Positions 7,181 to 14,210 of a DNA stretch of 25,550 nucleotides are shown here, piece by piece. Both the position numbers and the translations under genes were made by a program. Source of the stretch: Treponema sp. UBA792 (lineage in GTDB: Bacteria; Spirochaetota; Spirochaetia; Treponematales; Treponemataceae); contig DBIW01000042.1 in assembly GCA_002296965.1 (NCBI GenBank), forward strand, positions 73,988-99,537, read 5' to 3'. The notes below the pieces were generated by a model. The model was given only the letters and a program-made list of their open reading frames with translations, was not told the DNA's origin and ran no database searches. The first letter of the stretch is position 1; the number at the start of each line of letters is the position of its first letter.

Positions 7181-7600
7181 TTAATTTCCGGATTCCGCAG
7201 CCGGAGCAGGAACAAGCCGTTCCACCATGAATTCCTCAGGAATCCGCGACGGCCGGCCAGAAGAGCTCACGCTGGCCCACTCGACAAGAGCTTCCGCGCA
7301 TACAGTCCCGTCCTCCTTTCTGATTATCTGACGGAATTTTCCCCGGACAAGCTTAAGCTCGACAGGCTCGCTTTCTATAAAAAGCCTGTCGCCCAGAAAT
7401 GCCGATGCCCTATAACGGATGTCGATGTGCGTCACGTAAAGAAAGAATCCGGCGGCGACAAAATCCTTGTAGCGGAATCCGGACGCATCAAGGAAATCCA
7501 TCCGCGCGAATTCAAGATAATTCAGATAGACCGCATTGTTCACATGACCGTAGGAGTCACATTCGTAAGATCTGACCGAAAGTTCCGTAATATGCTTCAT
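7181..7600 (-). CDS. acyl-CoA thioesterase, 4HBT (YbgC-like) hot-dog family
   Basis: A 139-residue single-domain protein of the hot-dog fold that hydrolyses acyl-CoA thioesters in the cytoplasm. Its exact substrate is not predictable. The active-site block is SYECDSYGHVNNAVYLNYLE, with the Asp-x-x-Gly-His-Val-Asn-Asn pattern typical of 4-hydroxybenzoyl-CoA thioesterase relatives (residues about 12-31), followed by FARMDFL. I set the start at ATG 7600 (MKHITELSVRSYECD). An in-frame ATG at 7627 would add nine residues but lies between the predicted promoter elements. There is no Shine-Dalgarno site. The C-terminal tail after residue 120 (Pro/Ala-rich) is probably unstructured. nhaC lies downstream on the same strand. 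Confidence 0.86.
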   Translation of the reverse strand: MKHITELSVRSYECDSYGHVNNAVYLNYLEFARMDFLDASGFRYKDFVAAGFFLYVTHIDIRYRASAFLGDRLFIESEPVELKLVRGKFRQIIRKEDGTVCAEALVEWASVSSSGRPSRIPEEFMVERLVPAPAAESGN

Positions 7601-7611
7601 TATGAATGGCG

Positions 7612-7640
7612 ATTTTATCACCAACATACATATTTTACAA
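7612..7640 (-). promoter_or_regulatory. predicted promoter of the thioesterase gene
   Basis: Minus-strand TTGTAA (7635-7640), 17 bases, TAAAAT (7612-7617). The expected start near 7605 gives only about a 5-base leader before the ATG at 7600. Confidence 0.4.
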
Positions 7641-7681
7641 TGACACAGCTCCTTGGGAAATCGCCCGGCATAATATTATTA

Positions 7682-7710
7682 TTGACAATATATTATATAT
7701 CATATAATAT
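7682..7710 (+). promoter_or_regulatory. padR promoter with embedded palindromic operator
   Basis: TTGACA (7682-7687) is a perfect minus-35. TAATAT (7705-7710) at 17 bases, or TATAAT (7703-7708) at 15, can serve as minus-10. The spacer and minus-10 form a perfect inverted repeat, ATATTATAT (7690-7698) and ATATAATAT (7702-7710) around ATC. A repressor bound here would block the promoter, and the PadR protein encoded 39 bases downstream is the obvious candidate. Confidence 0.6.
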
Positions 7711-7748
7711 TATAAGCATAACGTTTAAGACTTGTTTTCGGAGGTACT

Positions 7749-8060
7749 ATGGTTTTTACAACGGGTTCCGCGCTTCTGGATGCAGTCGTCCTTTCTGTGG
7801 TGGCGAAAGAGGGAACCTACGGCTACAGAATAACGCAGGATGTAAGAAGCTTGATGGATGTGTCTGAAAGCACGCTATATCCTGTGCTCAGGCGGCTTCA
7901 GAAAGACGGATACCTTGAGACTTACGACATGGAATTCCAGGGCAGAAACAGGCGCTACTACAAAATCACTCCAAACGGAATGATTCTGCTGGACAGCTAC
8001 AGACGTGACTGGATTGAATACAGAAAAAGCATAGACTCAATACTATTGGGGGAACAATGA
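7749..8060 (+). CDS. PadR-family transcriptional regulator
   Basis: A 103-residue winged-helix repressor without the long C-terminal effector domain (PadR subfamily 2 size). The DNA-binding region shows the usual pattern: LLDAVVLSVVAKEGTYGYRI, then SESTLYPVLRRLQKDGYLET, then GRNRRYYKITPNG (residues about 8-80), followed by a short dimerisation helix. The ATG at 7749 follows GGAGG (7740-7744). The stop overlaps the next start as ATGA, so the downstream HAAS/DUF4097 protein is translationally coupled. This pairing of PadR with a HAAS-domain protein is a recurrent arrangement in bacteria, usually controlling envelope or stress functions. Autoregulation through the palindrome in its promoter is likely. 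The inducer is unknown. Confidence 0.93.
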   Translation: MVFTTGSALLDAVVLSVVAKEGTYGYRITQDVRSLMDVSESTLYPVLRRLQKDGYLETYDMEFQGRNRRYYKITPNGMILLDSYRRDWIEYRKSIDSILLGEQ

Positions 8061-8986
8061 AAAAGGAAGAATATCTTGGCAGACTCAAAAACTGCATAAT
8101 GTCGCTCACGATGGACGAGCAGGCCGAAGCGATTCAGTATTACTCTGATTATTTTGACGAGGCCGGTGATGATGAAAAGGTGACGCAGGAGCTTGGGGAA
8201 CCTGAGGAGCTTGCGCGCACGATAATAGAAAAATTCGCCAATGTCCCGGTGTCGGCGGAAAACCGTGCCGACGGCGAAAAAGAAAACACATCCGGGGCCA
8301 CAGCCGACTGTGCGCTGTTCTTCTCGTTCGGAGAAGGAGAACAGGTCGAAAATCTCGACATGAATTTTGGAGCCGCCCAGATTGTGGTTGCGGCCGGAGA
8401 TAAATTCACCGTGGAGACCCGGGGAATCAGGGCCGAGAACATGGAATGTTCGCTTGCGGGCGGAACTCTGCGGATAGCAAACACGAAGCGGATCCAGCTG
8501 CTCAGATTCTTCAGCCACGACAGAGGCTCAAGAATCACGCCGCGGATTCTCGTGACGGTTCCGGACAACATAAGCCTGAAAAACCTGAGCATAAAGCTCG
8601 GCGCCGGCCAGCTGACGTCAAAAGGAATCTCTATAAAATGCGCGAGCGCGAACCTGAACGTAGGAGCAGGAAATCTTGTTCTCGGCGGAATCTTCGGCGG
8701 GAGAATGAAGATAATATGCGGAATGGGAAACCTTGAGCTTACGGGAAGCGCATCGGGCAGGTCAGATATTGACTGCGGCATGGGAAATGTGGAGCTTCAT
8801 CTGGCAGGCGACAGAAACGAATACTCCTATGACGTGAAGGTCGGACTCGGAGAATTCCGCTTCAACGACGAGAAAAAAAGCGGAGTCTGCCAGAACATCG
8901 GCGGAAAGCGGCTTGCGAATCATTTTTCGGTCAACTGCGGAATGGGCTGCGTAAAGATAACGACAGAACCTGGCCAAAAAAACTGA
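8057..8986 (+). CDS. HAAS (DUF1700-like) plus DUF4097 protein
   Basis: A 309-residue protein. Residues about 1-65 form the helical HAAS domain (MKKEEYLGRLKNCIMSL, YYSDYFDEAGDD, ELGEPEELARTIIE), which usually accompanies a PadR regulator. Residues about 85-305 form a repetitive beta-rich DUF4097 region with recurring short G-x-G turns: LGAGQL, VGAGNL, CGMGNL, CGMGNV, LGEF, CGMGCV. Three turns are CGMG. No signal peptide or membrane helix is visible, although relatives often have a membrane segment between the two parts, so this version should be cytoplasmic. The start shares ATGA with padR. The ligand or partner is unknown. It probably senses or transmits a signal to PadR and the PspC-like protein encoded next; that is inferred from context. 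Confidence 0.85.
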   Translation: MKKEEYLGRLKNCIMSLTMDEQAEAIQYYSDYFDEAGDDEKVTQELGEPEELARTIIEKFANVPVSAENRADGEKENTSGATADCALFFSFGEGEQVENLDMNFGAAQIVVAAGDKFTVETRGIRAENMECSLAGGTLRIANTKRIQLLRFFSHDRGSRITPRILVTVPDNISLKNLSIKLGAGQLTSKGISIKCASANLNVGAGNLVLGGIFGGRMKIICGMGNLELTGSASGRSDIDCGMGNVELHLAGDRNEYSYDVKVGLGEFRFNDEKKSGVCQNIGGKRLANHFSVNCGMGCVKITTEPGQKN

Positions 8987-9043
8987 GATGCGCGTATCAT
9001 CAGGAGAGAACAAGTAATTTCAACAGTTACAACGGGAGAAAAA

Positions 9044-9358
9044 ATGAAAACACTCAGAAAATCCGACAACAGAATGCTCTGCGGTGTCTGCGCCGGAATA
9101 GCAGAATTCTTCAACATCGATCCGACAATAATCCGGCTGCTCATAGCTGCGGTCACGATATTCGGCTGGGGATCGGGAATAGTCCTTTACATCATCGCCG
9201 CGCTCATAATGCCGGACAAACCCGCACAGGACTACGAGAATCTCAAGCGTGCGAATGTAGACGACGCGGAGGACGGAAGCGGAGCCTGCGCCAGGGATGG
9301 AGATAAAACCGCCGGGGCACGCAGCGACGAGGAATTCAACAGCTACTTCAAGAAATAA
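9044..9358 (+). CDS. PspC-domain membrane protein
   Basis: A 104-residue protein. Residues 1-62 match the PspC domain: KTLRKSDNRMLCGVCAGIAE with FFNIDPTIIRLL, then one or two hydrophobic helices (LLIAAVTIFGWGSGIVLYII) ending AALIMPDKP. The rest (65-104) is charged, low-complexity and probably cytoplasmic. In enterobacteria PspC belongs to the phage-shock envelope-stress system. In many other phyla small PspC proteins accompany PadR and DUF4097 proteins, as here. The ATG at 9044 follows GGGAGA at normal spacing, 57 bases after the HAAS/DUF4097 gene, so it is probably in the same operon. No pspA, pspB or pspF is in the window. Confidence 0.9.
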   Translation: MKTLRKSDNRMLCGVCAGIAEFFNIDPTIIRLLIAAVTIFGWGSGIVLYIIAALIMPDKPAQDYENLKRANVDDAEDGSGACARDGDKTAGARSDEEFNSYFKK

Positions 9359-9459
9359 AACTGATAAAACACGGACGGTCCGCATATCCGGTGACAGCTC
9401 AGCGCCATATATGCAGTCCGCCGTAAGCATGGCTCACCTAACGGAAACCATGCTCCGCG

Positions 9460-10302
9460 CTAGCCGAGCAGACGGTTCTGACATTCCTGATAAATCCGGG
9501 AAGTCTTCTCCGCAATGTCGGCCGGAATTTCCTTTATTGACGGATCTCCGGCAAGATTGTTCTCCTTGAGCCAGTCACGGATGAACTGCTTGTCGTAACT
9601 TTTTGGCGAAGTTCCGATCTTATACTCATCGGCATTCCAGAAGCGGCTTGAGTCCGGAGTAAGAACCTCGTCGGCAAGGGTAAGATTGCCGTCACCGTCA
9701 AGGCCGAATTCAAATTTCGTGTCCGCGATTATTATTCCCTTTCCGAACGCATAGTCGGCGCATTTTCCGAATATCTCCAGGCTGACCTTTTCTATTCTGT
9801 CCGCAAGCTCCGAGCCGATGTCGTCCGCCATATATTTTTTTGAGACATTGATGTCATGGCCTTCCGCGGCTTTTGTGGACGGAGTCAGAATCGGCGCATC
9901 AAGCTTTTCGGCCTGCTGATACTTTCTTCCGAATGAATATCCGCTGAAAGTTCCGTCCTTCTGATACGCATCCCACATACTGCCGAACATATATCCGCGC
10001 ACAATCACCTCATAAGGAATCATCTTGAGCTTTCTGACAAGAACCGTCCTGCCCTCGTATTCCGGTTTTCTGAATTCTTCGGGCATATCGTTTATGTCAG
10101 CGGAAATCAGGTGGTTTCCCACGATGTCCTTTGTGTAGCCGAACCAGAAATTCGATATGGAGTTGAGAACCTTTCCCTTGCCCCATATCGGTGTCGGAAG
10201 AATCACGTCAAAGGCGGACAGGCGGTCGGTTGTGACTATGACCATTCTTCCGTCCTCAAGATCGTAGACTTCGCGGACTTTTCCGCTGATTATTTTTTTC
10301 AT
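9460..10302 (-). CDS. purC: SAICAR synthetase (phosphoribosylaminoimidazole-succinocarboxamide synthase)
   Basis: Step of de novo purine synthesis that joins aspartate to CAIR using ATP, giving SAICAR; cytoplasmic. The 280-residue length is normal for a stand-alone enzyme. Visible blocks are SGKVREVYDL (P-loop-like N-terminal region), TTDRLSAFDVILPTPIWGKG, VVRGY-equivalent IVRGYMFGSMWDAY, ILTPSTKAAEGHDINVS, IIIADTKFEFG and DEVLTPDSSRFW. The ATG at 10302 follows GAGG (GCGAGGTACAG). It is third after the zinc-ribbon and murI genes on the same strand, 76 bases after murI, and may have its own promoter; I saw no convincing one. The convergent gap to the pspC-like gene (9359-9459) has short inverted repeats but no clear intrinsic terminator. 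Confidence 0.96.
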   Translation of the reverse strand: MKKIISGKVREVYDLEDGRMVIVTTDRLSAFDVILPTPIWGKGKVLNSISNFWFGYTKDIVGNHLISADINDMPEEFRKPEYEGRTVLVRKLKMIPYEVIVRGYMFGSMWDAYQKDGTFSGYSFGRKYQQAEKLDAPILTPSTKAAEGHDINVSKKYMADDIGSELADRIEKVSLEIFGKCADYAFGKGIIIADTKFEFGLDGDGNLTLADEVLTPDSSRFWNADEYKIGTSPKSYDKQFIRDWLKENNLAGDPSIKEIPADIAEKTSRIYQECQNRLLG

Positions 10303-10378
10303 TCTGTACCTCGCTTCAGAAATTTATTTTTTGTATCAAAATATTATCCGCAGAATCCGCTGCGGCCGCCGGATACAT

Positions 10379-11179
10379 TCATCCGAGAATTCCGCCCCAG
10401 TCGAGGCTGAACCTGCGGCATATCAGACCGTATTCCGCCTCGTCCTTTCCGTCCGAAAATCCTGTCACAAAAAGCCGCGGATTCCGGCGGGAAAGAATTC
10501 CGGCCCGAACGCAGGGATGCACCGAAAGGGCGCGCCGGACAACACCGTCCCTTGAGTCCACAACCCTGATGCCCTCTCCGGCGACACGCCTGATTGTATC
10601 CGCAAGATTCAGAAAATGCGTGCAGCCCAGAATTATCGTGTCGCAGCCGCGGCTGCGGAAGAATTCCACGGCCGGACGCACGGCCTGCTCACATTCAGCC
10701 TCCGACGCGGTGAACGCCCTGTGCTCCACGAACGACACAAGCTCAGAATCGCCGCGCGGAACAAGCTCGCAGTCAGGCGCGAATTCATCTTTCAGCCTCA
10801 TATTATACGGATTGCCGACAGTGGCGTTTGTGGCGAGAAGACCGATTCTCCGGTTTACGGACACATCGGCCGCAAGCTTTATCGCGGGAACTGTTCCGAC
10901 AATCCTGACTTCAGGAAAGGCGCGGCGGATATCGTCAAGCGCGGTTACGGAGATTGTGTTGCATGCGACAATCACGGCGGCGGGACTGAATCTGTCCACA
11001 ATAATTCCGGCAGCGGCTACAGAACTGCGGATTATCTCGACGGATGATTTTTCGCCATAAGGAAAATTCCTTGTGTCGGCGAGATATACGCACTCCGCTC
11101 CGGGACATTTTTTTTCAAGATGAAGGAGATACGGAATTCCGCCCGTTCCGGAATCAAGAAAAGCGAAGTCTACAGGCAA
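10379..11179 (-). CDS. murI: glutamate racemase, TTG start
   Basis: Converts L-glutamate to D-glutamate for peptidoglycan; cytoplasmic and cofactor-free. The 266-residue protein has FLDSGTGGIPYL (acid/base Asp and Ser), YLADTRNFPYGEKS, the first catalytic Cys in VIVACNTISVTAL (about 74) and the second in IILGCTHFLNL (about 186). It is therefore complete. The start is TTG at 11179. GGAGG stands about 6 bases upstream, inside the last codons of the zinc-ribbon gene, where it encodes the Gly-Gly run of that protein. The two genes overlap by 10 bases, so translation is probably coupled. Purine gene purC follows on the same strand. Confidence 0.95.
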   Translation of the reverse strand: MPVDFAFLDSGTGGIPYLLHLEKKCPGAECVYLADTRNFPYGEKSSVEIIRSSVAAAGIIVDRFSPAAVIVACNTISVTALDDIRRAFPEVRIVGTVPAIKLAADVSVNRRIGLLATNATVGNPYNMRLKDEFAPDCELVPRGDSELVSFVEHRAFTASEAECEQAVRPAVEFFRSRGCDTIILGCTHFLNLADTIRRVAGEGIRVVDSRDGVVRRALSVHPCVRAGILSRRNPRLFVTGFSDGKDEAEYGLICRRFSLDWGGILG

Positions 11180-11463
11180 ATTCCGCCTCCGAAAAGGCTG
11201 TTGAAGGCATCCAGCGCGTTCTTACGCTTTATGCCGTCACCGGCAGACTCAGCCGCAGAACTGGGACGGAACCAGTCACAGAAATTGGCCCGCTCCCTGT
11301 CACCCACGGAATCCGCATGGCTTTCGCGGCAGCTGTTGTGGCTTCCGGGAGAATAAAAACCGCAGCCACGGCACACATGAAGATCCGCACCGCACGACGG
11401 GCACTCCGAATTTCTGTATATCTCAGAATCTATTTCCTTTCCGCATTTCCAGCACTTTGTCAT
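11170..11463 (-). CDS. small zinc-ribbon protein of unknown function
   Basis: A 97-residue protein full of metal-binding pairs: CWKC (4-7), CPSC (21-24), CRGC (31-34), then Cys/His residues in SHNSCRESHADSV and the conserved block GDRERANFCDWFRPS. The first two CxxC pairs make a classical zinc ribbon, and the second part resembles a widespread bacterial motif ending in KERANFCDYF. The remaining C-terminal third is helical and variable. ATG 11463 follows GGAG at 6-7 bases. The 3' end overlaps murI and supplies its ribosome site. The role is unknown; nucleic-acid or protein binding is the usual guess for such ribbons. Confidence 0.82.
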   Translation of the reverse strand: MTKCWKCGKEIDSEIYRNSECPSCGADLHVCRGCGFYSPGSHNSCRESHADSVGDRERANFCDWFRPSSAAESAGDGIKRKNALDAFNSLFGGGICL

Positions 11464-11510
11464 GAAATCTCCGCCGCGACAGAACGCATAATAACGACAA
11501 TAATATCTAT

Positions 11511-11539
11511 TTGACTAAAAATGCTCAATAGCGTAATCT
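11511..11539 (+). promoter_or_regulatory. promoter of the pentapeptide-repeat gene, start site on the ATG
   Basis: TTGACT (11511-11516), a 17-base spacer and TAATCT (11534-11539). Seven bases past the minus-10 is 11546, the A of the start ATG. No Shine-Dalgarno site is present, so the transcript is predicted to be leaderless. Confidence 0.6.
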
Positions 11540-11545
11540 GAAACA

Positions 11546-12223
11546 ATGTTCACACAGAATAAATGCCTTGTCCATCACTGCCGGAACATGGCGCTGTCCA
11601 CTTTTGACGCGGACGGAGAACTGACGGAAGGCAAGAACTACTGCCTTGACCACATTCCCGATCCGGGTAAGGCGAAGGACGAGATCTACAGCTACATAAG
11701 CAACAACACTACAATCACCGGCCTGAACGCAGCCGGACTTATATTCACCGGAATAGACCTGTCCGACAAGAAATTCAACGGATGCAACTTCTCGCACTGC
11801 ACATTCACAAACATCCACTGCGAGCAGATGTGGCTGAGGATGTGCATATTCGATTTTGCGGTGTTCAACGACTGCACGCTCATAAGAAGCAACGCGAAAT
11901 TCACATCGTTCTCAGGCTGCACGTTCTCGCACACGCTGTTCACCGCAAGCGACATGATTCAGGACAATTTCAACGGAATAAAGGCCTATCAGTCATCGTT
12001 CGACGACTCGGATTTATACAACTCCAGGTTCATCCTTTCCACACTGGTTGACACGTCATTCCGGAACTGCAACCTCAAGAAAACGCTTTTTTACCGGACT
12101 GAAAGGACGAACGTATCATTCAAGATGTCGAACACGCGCGAGGCGATATTCGAGACAGAAGGCAGCGCACTTTCTCAGGGAAAGGACTTTGGAGCCGTGA
12201 CCGGCGGGGAGAACGAAATTTGA
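11546..12223 (+). CDS. pentapeptide-repeat protein with N-terminal Cys/His cluster
   Basis: A 225-residue protein. Residues about 7-36 hold a metal-binding-looking cluster (CLVHHC at 7-12, then CLDH at 33-36). Residues about 55-195 are pentapeptide repeats with central Phe or Leu at every fifth position (for example GLIFTGIDLSDKKFNGCNF, then TLIRSNAKFTSFSGCTF), predicting a right-handed quadrilateral beta-helix. The repeats are Cys- and Phe-rich (SGCTF, NDCTL, RNCNL). The C-terminal tail is short and acidic. There is no signal peptide. Some pentapeptide proteins mimic DNA and protect gyrase (Qnr, MfpA), but nothing here shows that. The final TGA overlaps the TTG start of the metallo-beta-lactamase-fold gene, so the two are coupled. 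Confidence 0.85.
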   Translation: MFTQNKCLVHHCRNMALSTFDADGELTEGKNYCLDHIPDPGKAKDEIYSYISNNTTITGLNAAGLIFTGIDLSDKKFNGCNFSHCTFTNIHCEQMWLRMCIFDFAVFNDCTLIRSNAKFTSFSGCTFSHTLFTASDMIQDNFNGIKAYQSSFDDSDLYNSRFILSTLVDTSFRNCNLKKTLFYRTERTNVSFKMSNTREAIFETEGSALSQGKDFGAVTGGENEI

Positions 12224-12807
12224 AGGTATACTTTCATCTGAACCTCGGAGGATTCTCGAACTGCTACGTCGTCGTGAACGAGAAGACATCGGAGGCGCTG
12301 ATAATCGATCCGGGACAGATAACTGACGAGATAATCAGGCAGATAGAGGACAGCAGGCTTAAACTGTCGGCGGCGCTTATCACACACAACCACGGAAGCC
12401 ATGTGCACGGACTTGCGACGCTCAGAAAAATCTACTCGCCTAAAATTTATGCGGCGGACTGGGAGGTTGCCGGAAACGGGACCTGCGTCCTTACGGGCGA
12501 CGGAAAAATCAGAATCGCCGGAATGGGCGTACGCTACATGGCGCTTCCGGGACATACGGCAGACTCTATGGTGTACGGAATAGGAAACATCCTGTTTGTA
12601 GGCGATGTTCTTTCCGCCGGAAAAATCGGAAGCACAAATTCAAGCTATTCGGAATTCATTCTCAGGTCAAACATCGCAAGAAAGATTTTCTCGCAGCAGG
12701 ACGTGGTTATACTCATGCCCGGCCACGGGCCGCCCACCACAACCGGAGCAGCAAGGATGTTCAACATGGACTTTCCGCCGGCGCCGCCCAAACTCAGCCT
12801 GTTATGA
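12220..12807 (+). CDS. metallo-beta-lactamase-fold hydrolase with altered metal motif, TTG start
   Basis: A 195-residue single-domain protein with the glyoxalase II/beta-lactamase fold. The usual ligand series is mostly present: ITHNHGSHVHG (about 55-65), LPGHTADS (about 110), LFVGDVLSAG (about 128) and ILMPGHGPPTT (about 168). The first motif should read HxHxDH but reads HNHGSH, so the Asp that normally binds the second metal and activates water is a Ser. It may be a mononuclear enzyme, have changed chemistry, or have lost activity. The start is TTG at 12220 with GGGGAG upstream, and it overlaps the stop of the pentapeptide gene. An ATG start inside would remove strand 1, so TTG is favoured. 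The substrate is unknown. Confidence 0.87.
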   Translation: MKVYFHLNLGGFSNCYVVVNEKTSEALIIDPGQITDEIIRQIEDSRLKLSAALITHNHGSHVHGLATLRKIYSPKIYAADWEVAGNGTCVLTGDGKIRIAGMGVRYMALPGHTADSMVYGIGNILFVGDVLSAGKIGSTNSSYSEFILRSNIARKIFSQQDVVILMPGHGPPTTTGAARMFNMDFPPAPPKLSLL

Positions 12808-12848
12808 GCAGGCGGTGCGTTGAGCTGACGGCGCTCCATTGACATCGG

Positions 12849-14210
12849 TCACTCCGGAAAAAAACGGTCGGAGGAGCGGACTTTCGTCAGATAGACGCTT
12901 GAATCCGAATAAAGCGAGCAGAATTCCTCAAGCGGAAGTGACTTTCCGTTCATGAAAACACGGCAGCTGAATCCTCCGTCATTCTCGAAATACGGGAATA
13001 TGGCCGCACATTCATTGAACGCCTTGACCTCCGGTGTCACGCTGCGGTCAGTTCCGCGTATCGCTCCGAAATAAAATGTTCCCGGATCCGAAGCGGCAAG
13101 CACGTACAGGAGCGGTTTTATCCTGGCGACATCATAGCCGTTGTTCTCGATGAACGTAACGGTGTTCTCGGCTCCGCGGCCGGTGAGCCCGACTGAAAAA
13201 GGCTCGGCAGTCACATCGACACCGGACTCATTGAACATATATTTTTTTCCCGTATAGACGGAAATCACGGCGGACGCAAGATTTCTTATCCAGTTCAATG
13301 AAAAATAAAGGTCGTAGACCTGGGACAGCACTCCCTGATACCCCGTCTCCTTTATCTCCACAGTCTTTACGGCAAGCGGCGCACGGCGGATACGGCCGCC
13401 GGTGAGGGGCATGACAAGACCGTCGGCAATCCATTTTACAAATCCGGCGGACGAGAGAATATACTTTCCTTCCGGAAAATCGCTTCTGTCGAACGGCTTT
13501 CCGTCCGAAATTCTCACGAGATTTCCGTCACCGTCATACATTGCGTTGTCTGCATATACAATATCGGGAAGCGCCCCATCTATTACCGCGGCCATCTGCT
13601 TTATGCTGTGATACATATCGGTGTCAGGCCGCACGAAATTCCATGGAATTGTATCCGCGGTGATTCTGACCACATCCTCAAACGGCGCGGTGTAAAAACT
13701 GGAGAACGGAACTCCGGTCGGAACGCCTTTTGCGGCATACGCTCCAAAAACGACAAGATCACATAAGGCTGTCTTTCCGTGCGGAGAGAACTGTATATAA
13801 ACCTCGCTGTTCTTGGCAAAATAGAAACGGATTCTCAGAGGTTTTCCGTTCCGCTTGTTTCTCACGAGCATCCAGGAGCCTGAGGCATCGCCGGGATAAA
13901 CCGTATGCTGCTCCGTATAGCTGCCCGTATCGGAAGTCACCTCCACCGAGATGGTTGTTCTTGGCGCGACAAATATGCTGAAATCGTCATCCGACTCCTC
14001 GGCGCGGATCTGGAATTCGGTTCCGGTGCTGTTTCTTCTGACTTCAGGAACTGATGTCCTCACCGCGGAAAAAGGAGCCTCGAACCAGGTCTCGACAAGC
14101 CCGTCCCTTATCTCGGACGAGTCAGGAATTCCGAAACGGTTGTATTCAGCAAAAGCAGGAAAAGCAGCGGCGGAAAAGAACGCCACCAAAAAAAACAGAA
14201 TTCTTCTCAT
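12849..14210 (-). CDS. exported protein of unknown function
   Basis: A 453-residue protein with a clear Sec signal peptide (MRRILFFLVAFFSAAAFPAF, likely cleaved after AFA, residue 21). The mature part has a beta-rich N-terminal half (RTTISVEVTSDTGSYTEQHT) that may form a jelly-roll or Ig-like domain. A longer C-terminal half contains SAGFVKWIADGLVMPLTGGR and VYDLYFSLNWIRNLASAVIS. There is no lipobox, transmembrane anchor or known catalytic motif. It is expected in the periplasm. It starts in the ATGA that ends the giant activase gene, so it is translationally coupled to it even though one is periplasmic and the other cytoplasmic. I do not recognise the family beyond a feeling that treponemes have it. 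Confidence 0.8.
   Translation of the reverse strand: MRRILFFLVAFFSAAAFPAFAEYNRFGIPDSSEIRDGLVETWFEAPFSAVRTSVPEVRRNSTGTEFQIRAEESDDDFSIFVAPRTTISVEVTSDTGSYTEQHTVYPGDASGSWMLVRNKRNGKPLRIRFYFAKNSEVYIQFSPHGKTALCDLVVFGAYAAKGVPTGVPFSSFYTAPFEDVVRITADTIPWNFVRPDTDMYHSIKQMAAVIDGALPDIVYADNAMYDGDGNLVRISDGKPFDRSDFPEGKYILSSAGFVKWIADGLVMPLTGGRIRRAPLAVKTVEIKETGYQGVLSQVYDLYFSLNWIRNLASAVISVYTGKKYMFNESGVDVTAEPFSVGLTGRGAENTVTFIENNGYDVARIKPLLYVLAASDPGTFYFGAIRGTDRSVTPEVKAFNECAAIFPYFENDGGFSCRVFMNGKSLPLEEFCSLYSDSSVYLTKVRSSDRFFPE

Noticed and set aside
7427..7867. Plus-strand open frame running through the padR promoter
   Set aside because: Begins antisense to the thioesterase and ends inside padR in another frame; the padR start has its own GGAGG.
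9359..9459. Terminator between the pspC-like gene and purC
   Set aside because: GCATGG/CCATGC and CGGAC/GTCCG inverted repeats exist, but stems are short, loops long and T runs absent.
11546..12223. Qnr-like gyrase-protection protein
   Set aside because: Pentapeptide repeats alone do not show this; the Cys-rich repeats and N-terminal Cys/His cluster are unlike Qnr or MfpA.
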